Of a stretch of 64,000 bases of DNA, positions 17,864-30,200 are shown one piece after another. The first letter of the stretch is position 1. Each line of letters opens with the position of its first letter. This stretch comes from Saccharophagus degradans 2-40 (GTDB lineage: Bacteria > Pseudomonadota > Gammaproteobacteria > Pseudomonadales > Cellvibrionaceae), in NCBI RefSeq assembly GCF_000013665.1, contig NC_007912.1, positions 4,085,501 through 4,149,500 of the forward strand, given 5' to 3'. The position numbers were made by a program, and so were the translations under genes. The notes under the pieces were generated by a model. That model searched no databases, was not told the DNA's origin, and was given only the letters and a program-made list of their open reading frames with translations.

Positions 17864-18760
17864 ATGGATAAACTCACCTGTATGCGGGCGTATTGCCAAG
17901 TGGTTAAAGCCGGAAGTTTTTCCGCGGCTGCGCGTGAATTAAACCTTTCGAAGGTGTTAGTAAGTCGTTATGTTTCAGAGCTAGAGGCGGATTTAGGCGT
18001 ACGCTTACTGCAGCGCACCACGCGCAAAATGAGCGTAACCGCAGAGGGGCAAGCATATTTTGAGCGCAGCCTAGTGGTATTGCAGGATGTAACAGAACTT
18101 GAAGACGCAATAAAAAATAAGACCGGGGCCATAACAGGTAAGTTGCGACTCGCCGCCCCCACAGAGGCCTTTTCTGTAGAACATCTTATGCCGCTAATTG
18201 GCGAGTTTGCGCAAGCACACCCCAGCGTTGAGTTTGATATTGAGATGAGCGACCGCTACACGGATATTGTGGACGAAGGTTACGACCTCGCGATTCGCAT
18301 AGGCAAACTAAAAGATTCCAGCTTAGTGGCGCGCAAACTGGCGGATATGCAAGTGATTCTTTGCGCAAGCCCTCAATACATAGCCAGTAACACGCCTATA
18401 AGCGCACCAGAAGACTTAAACACCCACACACATATTGTGGATAGCAATTTTTTAAATGGCGCCAATTGGCCCTTTAAGCAGCAAGAAACCGTAGTCAACA
18501 TTAAACCGCAGCCCATGTTTTTGATTAACAACTCGCCAGCTGCACGCGCCTTGTTACTACAGGGGCTTGGCGTAGGTGTGTGCCCTTCTTTTACGGTAAG
18601 AGAACAGTTGCAAACAGGTGAATTGGTGCAGTTACTACCCGAATGGGAGCTAAGCAAAGGCGGTATTTACGTGGTGTACAGCCACAGAAAACATCTTTCT
18701 GCCAAAGTAAGTGGCTTTGTGGATGCGCTTGTAGAGCATTTCAGCCAGCGCATCTGTTAA
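17864..18760 (+). CDS. LysR-family transcriptional regulator
   Basis: A 298-residue regulator. The N-terminal winged helix-turn-helix (residues about 3-60) reads MRAYCQVVKAGSFSAAAREL, LVSRYVSELEADLG and LLQRTTRKMSVT. The remainder is the periplasmic-binding-protein-like effector domain (LRLAAPTEAF, DLAIRIGKL, LLLQGLGVGVCPSF). It belongs to the YafC/DsdC-like class common next to stress and aromatic genes. GAAGGAGA precedes the ATG. It is divergent from the YceI operon and 150 bases before the DODA dioxygenase, so either may be its target. Confidence 0.88.
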   Translation: MDKLTCMRAYCQVVKAGSFSAAARELNLSKVLVSRYVSELEADLGVRLLQRTTRKMSVTAEGQAYFERSLVVLQDVTELEDAIKNKTGAITGKLRLAAPTEAFSVEHLMPLIGEFAQAHPSVEFDIEMSDRYTDIVDEGYDLAIRIGKLKDSSLVARKLADMQVILCASPQYIASNTPISAPEDLNTHTHIVDSNFLNGANWPFKQQETVVNIKPQPMFLINNSPAARALLLQGLGVGVCPSFTVREQLQTGELVQLLPEWELSKGGIYVVYSHRKHLSAKVSGFVDALVEHFSQRIC

Positions 18761-18910
18761 CAAATTAGAAACTATTATTAAACTTTAACGTACATTGTTA
18801 ATGTCTGCAGCTTAGATATTATGGGTAAAACAGGCTGAGTTACGTTTCATTTCAGTCACTTTTACCCCTAGGCAATAGCCGGAACAACATAGCCCTAAGA
18901 GGACACAACA

Positions 18911-19684
18911 ATGCTACCGAGCCTTTTCATTTCTCACGGCGCCCCTAACAGGGTGCTGCACACGTCACCAGCGAATTTGTTTTTACAAGAGCTTGGCAGC
19001 TCACTGCCAACCCCAAAAGCAATTGTTATTGTTTCTGCCCACTGGCAGCACGCAGGGGTTGCGATTACCGCCACAGGGCAACATAACACTATTCACGACT
19101 TTGCCGGTTTTGAGCACGCCCTATATCAACAGCAATACCCAGCCCAGCAACCGGCATGGTTAACCGATGAACTAAGCCAAGCATTGCGCCCTTTTGCCTC
19201 ACACTTAAGCGCAGATATAAAGATTAGCGAAAGAGGCTTAGACCACGGCGCGTGGTCGGTGTTAAGTTTAATGTACCCCAATGCAGATATTCCCGTCGCA
19301 GCGCTTAGCTTGCCCACAACGCAAGACCTAAACGTATATTTAACCCTAGGCCAAGCGTTACAACCTTTGCGCGAAAAAAATATTTTAATTATTGCCAGCG
19401 GCAGCGCTACGCACAATTTGGGGTTACTAAATAGAAACGGCGACACACCGATATGGGCGGAGGAATTTGTATATTGGTTACACCAAGCTGTTACAAATAA
19501 AGACTATACCGCCCTAACTCAGCTGTACAACAGCGCCCCACACGCAGCTATTGCACACCCCACACTAGAACACTACAGCCCGCTGCTTGTTGCTGCTGGT
19601 GCCGCCTACGGCAACACAGGCAAACCCATTCACAACAGCTACGAACTAGGCTCGCTAAACAATTCAAGTTTTAGCTTCGACTAA
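18911..19684 (+). CDS. DODA-type extradiol ring-cleavage dioxygenase (YgiD/LigB superfamily)
   Basis: A 257-residue cytoplasmic enzyme. LFISHGAPNRVL supplies the first metal His, SAHWQHAGVAI the second, LDHGAWSVLSLMYP the third, and ASGSATHNLG completes the active site. The family opens catechol rings. The bacterial YgiD group acts on L-DOPA or related diphenols. AGAGGA precedes the ATG. It lies directly after the LysR gene on the same strand and may be its regulated target. The true substrate is not known. Confidence 0.85.
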   Translation: MLPSLFISHGAPNRVLHTSPANLFLQELGSSLPTPKAIVIVSAHWQHAGVAITATGQHNTIHDFAGFEHALYQQQYPAQQPAWLTDELSQALRPFASHLSADIKISERGLDHGAWSVLSLMYPNADIPVAALSLPTTQDLNVYLTLGQALQPLREKNILIIASGSATHNLGLLNRNGDTPIWAEEFVYWLHQAVTNKDYTALTQLYNSAPHAAIAHPTLEHYSPLLVAAGAAYGNTGKPIHNSYELGSLNNSSFSFD

Positions 19685-19689
19685 GTTCA

Positions 19690-19756
19690 ATCGCGAATCG
19701 CGAGCACCTAATAGCTAGCGATTAATAATTAGTAGTTAGTGATTGTTTAATAGTGA
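19690..19756. repeat. Degenerate TAG/TTAGTGATT-rich spacer repeats
   Basis: The short gap between the convergent dioxygenase and GGDEF genes is made of imperfect repeated steps (ATAGCTAGCGATT, TAATTAGTAGTTAGTGATTG, TTTAATAGTGATTG) of the same flavour as the spacer repeats at 17721-17773 and 42370-42412. It also contains the small inverted repeat TCGCGAATCGCGA. Confidence 0.4.
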
Positions 19757-19762
19757 TTGAAA

Positions 19763-21259
19763 TTATTTAGGCCCAGATTCTATGACCATTGATGGTTGCC
19801 AAACACTTACCATATTGCGGCCGTTTTGTTTGGAGTTGTACAACGCCTCGTCGGCTTGGTGAATTAAATCGTTGGGCGATTTTGCTCCCAGACTGAGCGC
19901 CGCAATACCAAAGCTGGAGGTTACTTTTACCCCGCCGCAGTTTTGGGTTTCAATGGTCATGCGACAGCGTTTGGCAATTATTTTTACCTGTTCAACAGTT
20001 GCATTGGGTAAAACAACACAAAACTCTTCACCGCCAAACCGCGCGACGATGTCGCTATCGCGTACAGCTTCTTTTACAACTTGGGCAACCATTTTAATGA
20101 CTACGTCCCCCACGCCGTGGCCATATGTATCGTTTACTCGTTTAAAATGATCTATATCGAGCATGATACAAACGAGGTCTTTACCGGAGTTCTGCGCCTT
20201 AGCGAACTCATCATCTAACCTCTCACGCATTGCCCGTCGATTATAGCAATCGGTTAATGGATCGCGAGATGCCAAATACTCAAGTTTGCGGTTTTTATCT
20301 TCAATCGCACCTTGAATAGCAGCTAATTTACCCACCAAAAGTTGTAGCTGCTCGTTTTTTGCTTCCAGCTCAGACACATCGTCGAAGCTGGCTATTACAC
20401 CTTGATTATTTCCTTTCTCGTCGAGAATAGGTACAGCATTAACCCTAAACACCTTGGTTTCATTTTTATTCACTGGCATTTCTAAACGAATATCCATTTG
20501 CTTTTCGCCAGTGGCAATGGTTTTTTCCCAGGGTAATGACTTTTCGCTGTCGTCAGTTTTCCACCCTAATGCGCTCGCTTTTCTACCAAGCAACCTGCGC
20601 TCATCTGATTTTAGTTTGCTAGTTAGTGCGGTATTCACCAGTACAATTTGTTCGCGCTTATCTAAAATAAATACACCTTCAGCTAACACGTTCATTGCAT
20701 TGCGCACGCGCGCTGGCACAACAGAGCTGGGATCTAAATGATGCAGTGCTCGCTTAATAAAAAACCAAAACCCTATAAACGCAGAGCAACACAAAAACAG
20801 CACAAGAAAAACGGTATTCGATAAACCGAAATAACTTTTTTCGCCTGCGGTTAGTGGTACGTAAGTAATTTCAAGTGCGCCGCGATTTACACCGCTAAGC
20901 ACTAAAGGAATTTCTACAAATTCAGGGCTTGAGTGATTACTTTCTTTAAGCAGCCATTTTTTATCGTGATCTTCGGTGTAGCGCATATACCCACCCGTAG
21001 GAAACCGAACACCAGCACTTTCCAGTTCGGGGTTGCGCATCACTGCATTATCTATCATTTGCTGTAGTAGGCGCTCATCCATACGCGACATAGCCAGTAA
21101 AACTTGAAACGCCAAGGTTTCTGATATTTGCTGCCGCGCAGCTAGCTGTTTTTTCTCTACATTAGGTGTTAACCCTAGCGCCTGTGCCAACAGCAAGATA
21201 GAAAGCATCAAAATAACAAGCCCGAAACTTAATCGAACGGCAGGATTTATTCGAATCAT
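19763..21259 (-). CDS. Membrane PAS-GGDEF diguanylate cyclase
   Basis: A 498-residue membrane protein. Membrane helix at about 8-28, periplasmic sensing region to about 145, second helix (NTVFLVLFLCCSAFIGFWFF), PAS domain (about 190-300, GVFILDKREQIVLVN), short coiled coil, then GGDEF. The active-site motif is GGEEF at 409-413. RDSD lies five residues ahead, the canonical inhibitory I-site, so it should be an active, product-inhibited cyclase making c-di-GMP. Its ATG overlaps the stop of the giant surface-protein gene (ATGA), implying translational coupling. Expression of the giant protein and c-di-GMP synthesis are therefore linked. Confidence 0.88.
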   Translation of the reverse strand: MIRINPAVRLSFGLVILMLSILLLAQALGLTPNVEKKQLAARQQISETLAFQVLLAMSRMDERLLQQMIDNAVMRNPELESAGVRFPTGGYMRYTEDHDKKWLLKESNHSSPEFVEIPLVLSGVNRGALEITYVPLTAGEKSYFGLSNTVFLVLFLCCSAFIGFWFFIKRALHHLDPSSVVPARVRNAMNVLAEGVFILDKREQIVLVNTALTSKLKSDERRLLGRKASALGWKTDDSEKSLPWEKTIATGEKQMDIRLEMPVNKNETKVFRVNAVPILDEKGNNQGVIASFDDVSELEAKNEQLQLLVGKLAAIQGAIEDKNRKLEYLASRDPLTDCYNRRAMRERLDDEFAKAQNSGKDLVCIMLDIDHFKRVNDTYGHGVGDVVIKMVAQVVKEAVRDSDIVARFGGEEFCVVLPNATVEQVKIIAKRCRMTIETQNCGGVKVTSSFGIAALSLGAKSPNDLIHQADEALYNSKQNGRNMVSVWQPSMVIESGPK

Positions 21260-24200
21260 ACTTTTTTACCTTTGCTTCCTTTCTGTTGTGGCTTATCTAC
21301 AGCGCGATCGAACAAATACCCCACCTCACCCGCTTTTTTATCCTCTTCTTCTTTGTCGTCCTCTATGCCTGCCAAAGCTTTTTTACGTTTTTCTACATCC
21401 GCCAAAACGGGTAATGGGTCTACGCCGCGCCACAGAGGCATCATCGAAAATAAAGCAACCAACAAGCTACTGGCGCGCAACGCCCATATAATTAACCCTG
21501 TGGTAAGTGAGAGCGTTACCGTTGCCAGCATGCCTTCACGTTGCTTTTGCTCTGCGTATACTTCTTCCATATGTTTTCTTGCGTCATCTATAGCCATATT
21601 AAAATCGGTAATATCCTGCGCATTTAAATAGCCTCCTGGGCCTGCAGATATGCCAATTAACTGGTAAGCCTGCGCAGCTTCTTCTCTCAGCTGGCGCTCG
21701 TATTCTCGCTTAGCATTATTTTTTTCGTTTTGCTCTGTCTCTCGCTCTACCTCTTCGTAAAACTCAAACACACTTGCTGGCGGTAGCGGCGGAGCTACGG
21801 CCTCTACAACAATGCCTAAATCGGGCGAAAGCTCTGGCTGAATAAGTGAAGGTTCTTTTTCTGCTTCGGCTACAGGTGTTTCGTTCGGTTCACCCTCGGG
21901 CGGTGTTTCTTGCACCTCTTCTGGTGTTTCTGGCTCAGGCTCTGGTTGAGGCTCGGGCTGTGGTTCCGGCTCTAACGGCGAGGTTAGCTTTTCTTGAATA
22001 GTAATTTGTACCGTACGCTCAACCCAGCCACCATCATTATCGGTAGCTCGCACTGTAATATTAGCCGTTCCACCCTCGGCCCCTGCCCGGTTAATTGTGA
22101 ATGTGCCACGCTCGCTATCTACGGCAACCACCTGCGCTATAGCGGGGTTAGAGTTTTCGGTAACCGTGTACACAAGGTCTTCACCGTTTTCTATATCAAA
22201 AAAGCCCCCCATTACACTAACAGTACGAGTTAATGAATCAGGCTCGATAACCCCACCGGTAATCGTTTGGTGAGTTACTTGCGGAATATCGTTCACAGAA
22301 CTAACTGTTACATTAAACGTACTTTCTAGCGTTACACCAGTATTGGTAACGGCAGAAATTGTTATATCACTTTCTCCGTATTGATCCGCGGCATAAGTGA
22401 GTGTTAACGTTCCGGTTGTATTGTCAATTCTCACCTCTGAAAATAAAGAGGTATTTGAGTTTTGGGTAACAGTGAAGCTTATCGATTCACCGCTTGGCGT
22501 GATGGATGCGAATTGAGTCGCTAGGTCGATCTCATCATTAGCTGCATCTTCTTGTGTAGCAATGTTTGCCAGCTGCACAGCTGTTGGAGAATGCACGACC
22601 AACACAAAACTTTCCCGCGCCGGAATACCGCCATTACCATCATTTGCAATTACTTCTACAGTATAGCTACCAATATCACTTGTAACCGGCCGACCACTAA
22701 ACGATTGCGCGACCTCATCAAAAACCAACCAAGCAGGTAATGGTGCTCCACTAATTAAATTGGCCGTATAAACAAGCGAATCACCAACATCTACATCGAT
22801 AAAAGTACTGGGCGGTAATTGCATCGAAAAATCACGACCAGCAACCACTTGCTGATCAGGAATGGCAATATTTACTACGGGGCTATCATTGACGTTTAAT
22901 ACGTTAATATTAAATGAATCACTAGCCGTTATGCCGCCGTCATTATCCGTGGCAATAACCTCTACGCTGATTGTTCCTACATCTCCATTCGCAGGTGTAC
23001 CGCTAAAGGTTCGTGTTGCGGGTGTGAACGTTAGCCAAGCCGGAAGCGAACCTCCACCAGAAAGTTGCGCGGTGTAAGTTAATGTATCACTCACATCAGG
23101 ATCACTAAAACTGTTAGCTGCAAACTGATAGTTGAACGCTGTGTCCTCAGTTGCCGCTTGATCGACCAGTGCATTATCTAAAGTAGGATCGTCATCGGTG
23201 TTAGCAACAACAATATCGAATGCATCACTAGCTGTTGTGCCACCGTCGTTATCCGTAGCGATAACTTCTACAGAAATAGTTCCTACATCGCCGTTAGCCG
23301 GTGTGCCGCTAAAGGTTCGTGTTGCAGGAGTGAACGTTAACCACGCGGGTAATGATCCACCACCAGAAAGCTGTGCCGTATAAGTTAACGTATCGCCAAC
23401 ATCAGGATCACTAAAACTGTTAGCTGCAAACTGATAGCTGAACGCTGCATCCTCAGTTGCCGCTTGATCGACTAAAGCATTATCTAAGGTTGGATCGTCA
23501 TCGGTGTTCGATACAACAATATAAAAAACATCACTAGCGGTTGTGCCCCCATCGTTATCGGTAGCAATCACTTCGACAGAAATAGTTCCTACATCACCAT
23601 TTGTTGGTGTGCCGCTAAAGGTTCGCGTTGCTGGAGTGAACGTTAACCACGCGGGTAATGATCCACCACCAGAAAGCTGCGCAGTATAAGTTAATGTATC
23701 GCCAACATCGGGATCACTAAAACTGTTAGCTGCAAACTGATAGCTGAACGCTGTATCTTCCGTAGCTGCTTGATCAACCAGTGCATTATCTAAAGTAGGA
23801 TCGTCATCTGTGTTCGACACAGTAATATCAAAAACATCCGACGCGGTTGTACCACCATCATCGTCAGTAGCAATTACTTCTACGCTGATTGTCCCAACAT
23901 CACCATTCGCAGGTGTACCGCTAAAGGTTCGTGTTGCAGGTGTAAAGGTAAGCCAAGTCGGAAGCGAACCACCGCCAGAAAGCTGCGCAGAGTAAGTTAA
24001 TGTATCGCTAACATCAGGATCACTAAAACTGTTTGCTGCAAACTGATAACTGAACGCGGTATCTTCCGTTGCCACTTGATCGACCAAAGCATTATCTAAA
24101 GTTGGATCGTCGTCGGCATTAGCAACAACAATATCGAACACATCGCTAGCGGTTGTACCACCGTCGTTATCAGTAGCAATCACTTCAACAGAAATAGTTC

Positions 24201-27200
24201 CTACATCACTATTAGCTGGTGTACCGCTAAAGGTGCGCGTTGCAGGAGTGAACGTTAACCACGCGGGTAATGATCCACCACCAGAAAGCTGTGCCGTATA
24301 AGTTAACGTATCACCAACATCAGGATCACTAAAACTGTTTGCTGCAAACTGATAACTGAACGCGGTATCTTCCGTTGCCGCTTGATCGACTAAAGCATTA
24401 TCTAAAGTTGGATCGTCGTCGGCATTAGCAACTACAATATCGAACACATCACTAGCAGTTGTGCCACCGTCGTTATCCGTTGCAACAACTTCTACGCTGA
24501 TTGTTCCAACATCACCATTAACAGGCGTGCCACTAAAAGTACGCGTTGCAGGTGTAAACGTTAGCCACGTTGGTAGCGCGCCACCGCCAGAAAGTTGCGC
24601 TGTGTAAGTAAGCGTATCACCAGCGTCTGGATCACTAAAACTGTTTGCTGCAAACTGATAGCTGAACGCTGCATCCTCAGTGGCCGCCTGATCGACAAGT
24701 GCATTATCTAGCGTGGGATCGTCATCAGTGTTCGACACAGTAATATCAAAAACATCCGACGCGGTTGTACCACCATCATCGTCAGTAGCAATTACTTCTA
24801 CGCTAATTGTTCCAACATCACCATTTGTTGGTGTGCCACTAAAAGTACGCGTTGCAGGTGTAAACGTTAGCCACGTTGGTAGCGCGCCGCCGCCAGAAAG
24901 TTGCGCTGTGTAAGTAAGCGTATCACCAGCATCTGGATCACTAAAACTGTTTGCTGCAAACTGATAGCTAAATGCTGTATCTTCCGTTGCCGCTTGATCA
25001 ACTAACGCGTTATCCAGCGTAGGGGCGTCATCGGCATTAGCGACAACAATATCGAACACATCACTAGCAGTTGTACCACCGTCGTTATCGGTAGCAATAA
25101 CTTCTACAGAAATAGTTCCGACATCGCCGTTAGCCGGTGTACCGTTAAAGGTGCGCGTTGCAGGAGTGAACGTTAACCACGCGGGTAACGAACCACCGCC
25201 AGAAAGCTGCGCAGAGTAAGTTAATGTATCGCCGACGTCAGGATCACTAAAACTGTTAGCGGCAAACTGATAGCTGAACGCCGTGTCTTCCGTTGCCGCT
25301 TGATCGACTAATGAGTTATCTAACGTCGGATCATCATCGGAGTTAGCGACAACAATATTAAACACATCGCTTGCCGTTGTGCCACCGTCGTTATCGGTTG
25401 CAATTACTTCAACAGAAACAGTTCCTACATCACCATTTGTTGGTGTGCCGCTAAAGGTTCGAGTTGCTGGAGTGAACGTTAACCACGCGGGTAATGAACC
25501 GCCACCAGAAAGTTGCGCAGTGTAAGTTAAGGTATCACCCACATCTGGATCACTAAAACTATTAGCGGCAAACTGATAACTGAACGCAGTATCTTCCGTT
25601 GCCGCTTGATCGACAAGTGCATTATCTAAGGTTGGATCATCATCGGTGTTCGACACAGTAATATCAAAAACATCCGACGCGGTAGTACCACCATCATTAT
25701 CGGTTGCGATAACTTCAACAGAAATAGTTCCAACATCACCATTCGCAGGTGTACCACTAAAGGTTCGCGTTGCGGGAGTAAACGTAAGCCAAGCCGGAAG
25801 CGAACCACCGCCAGAAAGCTGCGCAGAGTAAGTTAACGTATCGCCAACATCAGGATCACTAAAACTATTAGCGGCAAACTGATAACTGAACGCAGTATCT
25901 TCCGTTGCCGCTTGATCGACAAGTGCATTATCTAAGGTTGGATCATCATCGGTGTTCGACACAGTAATATCAAAAACATCCGACGCGGTAGTACCACCAT
26001 CATTATCGGTTGCGATAACTTCAACAGAAATAGTTCCAACATCACCATTCGCAGGTGTACCACTAAAGGTTCGCGTTGCAGGTGTAAACGTTAGCCACGT
26101 TGGTAGCGCGCCTCCACCAGAAAGTTGCGCAGTATACGTTAACGTATCGCCAACATCAGGATCACTAAAACTGTTAGCTGCAAACTGATAGCTGAACGCT
26201 GTGTCTTCCGCTGCTGCTTGATCGACTAATGCATTATCTAAGGTTGGATCGTCGTCGGCATTAGCGACAACAATATCGAATATATCACTAGCCGTTGTGC
26301 CACCATCGTTATCGGTAGCAATCACTTCAACAGAAATTGTTCCTACGTCACCATTTGTTGGTGTGCCGCTAAAGGTTCGTGTTGCAGGGGTGAATGTAAG
26401 CCAAGTCGGAAGCGAACCACCGCCAGAAAGCTGCGCAGAGTAAGTTAATGTATCGCCGACGTCAGGATCACTAAAACTGTTAGCGGCAAACTGATAGCTG
26501 AACGCCGTGTCTTCCGTTGCCGCTTGATCGACTAATGCGTTATCTAACGTCGGATCATCATCGGAGTTAGCGACAACAATATCAAACACATCGCTTGCCG
26601 TTGTGCCACCGTCGTTATCGGTTGCAATTACTTCAACAGAAACAGTTCCTACATCACCATTTGTTGGTGTGCCGCTAAAGGTTCGAGTTGCTGGAGTGAA
26701 CGTTAACCACGCGGGTAATGAACCGCCACCAGAAAGTTGCGCAGTGTAAGTTAAGGTATCACCCACATCTGGATCACTAAAACTATTAGCGGCAAACTGA
26801 TAACTGAACGCAGTATCTTCCGTTGCCGCTTGATCGACAAGTGCATTATCTAAGGTTGGATCATCATCGGTGTTCGACACAGTAATATCAAAAACATCCG
26901 ACGCGGTAGTACCACCATCATTATCGGTTGCGATAACTTCAACAGAAATAGTTCCAACATCACCATTCGCAGGTGTACCACTAAAGGTTCGCGTTGCGGG
27001 AGTAAACGTAAGCCAAGCCGGAAGCGAACCACCTCCAGAAAGCTGCGCAGAGTAAGTTAACGTATCGCCAACATCAGGATCACTAAAACTGTTAGCTGCA
27101 AACTGATAACTGAACACTGTATCCTCAGTGGCCGCTTGATCAACCAGTGCGTTATCTAATGTCGGATCATCGTCAGAGTTTGCAACAACAATATCAAATA

Positions 27201-30200
27201 CGTCCGAAGCCGTTGTTCCTCCGTCGTTATCAGTCGCAATAACTTCTACGCTGATTGTTCCAACATCGCCATTCGCAGGCGTACCACTAAAAGTGCGTGT
27301 TGCGGGTGTGAAGGTGAGCCACGCTGGTAGCGCACCTCCGCCAGATAATTGTGCGGTGTAAGTTAAGGTATCACCAACATCAGGATCACTAAAACTGTTC
27401 GCTGCAAACTGATAGCTGAACGCTGCATCCTCAGTTGCCGCTTGATCGACTAAAGCATTATCTAAGGTTGGATCGTCATCGGTGTTCGATACAACAATAT
27501 CAAAAACATCACTAGCGGTTGTGCCACCATCGTTATCGGTAGCAATCACTTCTACAGAAATAGTTCCTACATCACCATTTGTTGGTGTGCCACTAAAAGT
27601 GCGTGTTGCTGGTGTAAACGTCAGCCAAGTTGGCAGTGCCCCTCCACCAGAAAGCTGTGCCGTATAAGTTAAGGTATCACCAACATCAGGATCACTAAAA
27701 CTGTTCGCTGCAAACTGATAGCTGAACGCTGCATCCTCAGTTGCCGCTTGATCGACTAAAGCATTATCTAAGGTTGGATCGTCATCGGTGTTCGATACAA
27801 CAATATCAAAAACATCACTAGCGGTTGTGCCACCATCGTTATCGGTAGCAATCACTTCTACAGAAATAGTTCCTACATCACCATTTGTTGGTGTGCCACT
27901 AAAAGTGCGTGTTGCTGGTGTAAACGTCAGCCAAGTTGGCAGTGCCCCTCCACCAGAAAGCTGTGCCGTATAAGTTAATGTATCGCCAACATCAGAATCA
28001 CTAAAACTGTTAGCTGCAAACTGATAGCTGAATGCTGTATCTTCCGTTGCTGCTTGATCGACTAATGCATTATCTAGTGTGGGATCGTCATCGGTGTTCG
28101 ACACAGTTATATCAAAAACATCCGACGCAGTTGTTCCACCGTCGTTATCGGTTGCAATTACTTCAACAGAAATAGTTCCTACATCTCCGTTAGCCGGTGT
28201 ACCGCTAAAGGTTCGTGTTGCAGGTGTAAAGGTAAGCCACGCTGGCAGCGAACCACCGCCAGAAAGCTGCGCAGAGTAAGTTAATGTATCGCCAACATCG
28301 GGATCACTAAAACTGTTCGCTGCAAACTGATAGCTGAACGCTGCATCCTCAGTTGCCGCTTGATCGACTAAAGCATTATCTAAGGTTGGATCGTCATCGG
28401 TGTTCGATACAACAATATCAAAAACATCACTAGCGGTTGTGCCACCATCGTTATCGGTAGCAATCACTTCTACAGAAATAGTTCCTACATCACCATTTGT
28501 TGGTGTGCCACTAAAAGTGCGTGTTGCTGGTGTAAACGTCAGCCAAGTTGGCAGTGCCCCTCCACCAGAAAGCTGTGCCGTATAAGTTAATGTATCGCCA
28601 ACATCAGAATCACTAAAACTGTTTGCTGCAAACTGATAACTGAACGCGGTATCTTCCGTTGCCACTTGATCGACCAAAGCATTATCTAAAGTTGGATCGT
28701 CGTCGGCATTAGCAACAACAATATCAAACACATCGCTTGCTGTTGTGCCACCGTCGTTATCCGTAGCAATCACTTCTACAGAAATAGTTCCTACGTCACC
28801 ATTAGCTGGTGTGCCGCTAAAGGTTCGTGTTGCAGGAGTGAATGTAAGCCAAGTCGGAAGCGAACCACCGCCAGAAAGCTGCGCAGAGTAAGTTAATGTA
28901 TCGCCAACATCGGGATCACTAAAACTGTTAGCTGCAAACTGATAACTGAAGGCTGTATCTTCCGTAGCTGCTTGATCAACCAGTGCATTATCTAAAGTAG
29001 GATCGTCATCTGTGTTCGACACAGTAATATCAAAAACATCCGACGCGGTAGTACCACCATCATCGTCAGTGGCAATTATTTCTACGCTGATTGTTCCAAC
29101 ATCACCATTAGCCGGTGTGCCGCTAAAAGTGCGCGTTGCCGGTGTAAACGTAAGCCAAGTCGGAAGCGAACCACCGCCAGAAAGCTGCGCAGAGTAAGTT
29201 AATGTATCGCCAACATCAGGATCACTAAAACTGTTAGCTGCAAACTGATAACTGAAGGCTGTATCTTCCGTTGCCGCTTGATCGACTAGGGCATTATCTA
29301 AGGTAGGATCGTCATCCGTATTCGATACAACAATATCAAAAACATCTGACGCCGTTGTGCCACCGTCGTTATCCGTTGCAACAACTTCTACGCTGATTGT
29401 TCCAACATCGCCATTAGCCGGCGTACCGCTAAAGGTTCGTGTTGCGGGTGTGAATGTAAGCCAAGCTGGAAGCGAACCTCCACCAGAAAGTTGCGCGGTA
29501 TAAGTTAGCGAATCGCCAGGGTCATCATCTGCAAACGCTATTGAAGAAAACTGAAAGCTAAAAGGGCTATCTTCTGTCGCGGCTTGGTCGGGTATTGCGT
29601 TATCAACGTAAGGATCATCGTCTGTATTGGCTATTACAATATCAAACGTTTCTGTCGCAGGCGTACCACCGTTACCATCATCCGCGGTTAGCTCGATAGT
29701 AATTGTACCCACGTCGCCATTATCCGGTGTACCACTAAATGTACGTGTACCGGGCGTAAATGTTAACCAACCCGGCCACAAGGCTCCACCGCTTAGTTGA
29801 GCAGTATAAGTAAGCGTGTCGCCGTCGTAATCTCCAAACGTATTTGCCGCAAACTGAAAGCTAAATGGGCTATCTTCGGTAGCTGCTTGATCGGCAATTG
29901 CATTGGCAATGTATGGGTCGTCATTGGTATCGGTTACGGTTATATTAAAACTATCTTCTGCTGGTGTGCCTCCGTTACCGTCATCTGCAATTAATCTTAC
30001 GTGCGTTGTACCAATATCGCTCGTACTAGGTGTACCACTAAACGTTCGAGCATTTGCATCAAAATTTAGCCAAGCGGGCAGTGCACCACCGGTAAATAAT
30101 TCTGCTGTGTAAGTGAGCGTATCTAAATCTGAATCACCAAAAGTGTTGGCCGCAAACTGATAACTAAATGGCTCGTTATCCCCTGTATTTAAATCGGGGA

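Noticed and set aside
22892-29318. Regular repeats considered as a CRISPR array
   Set aside because: Units are 306 bp, fully coding and near-identical along their whole length. There are no short repeats separated by unique spacers.
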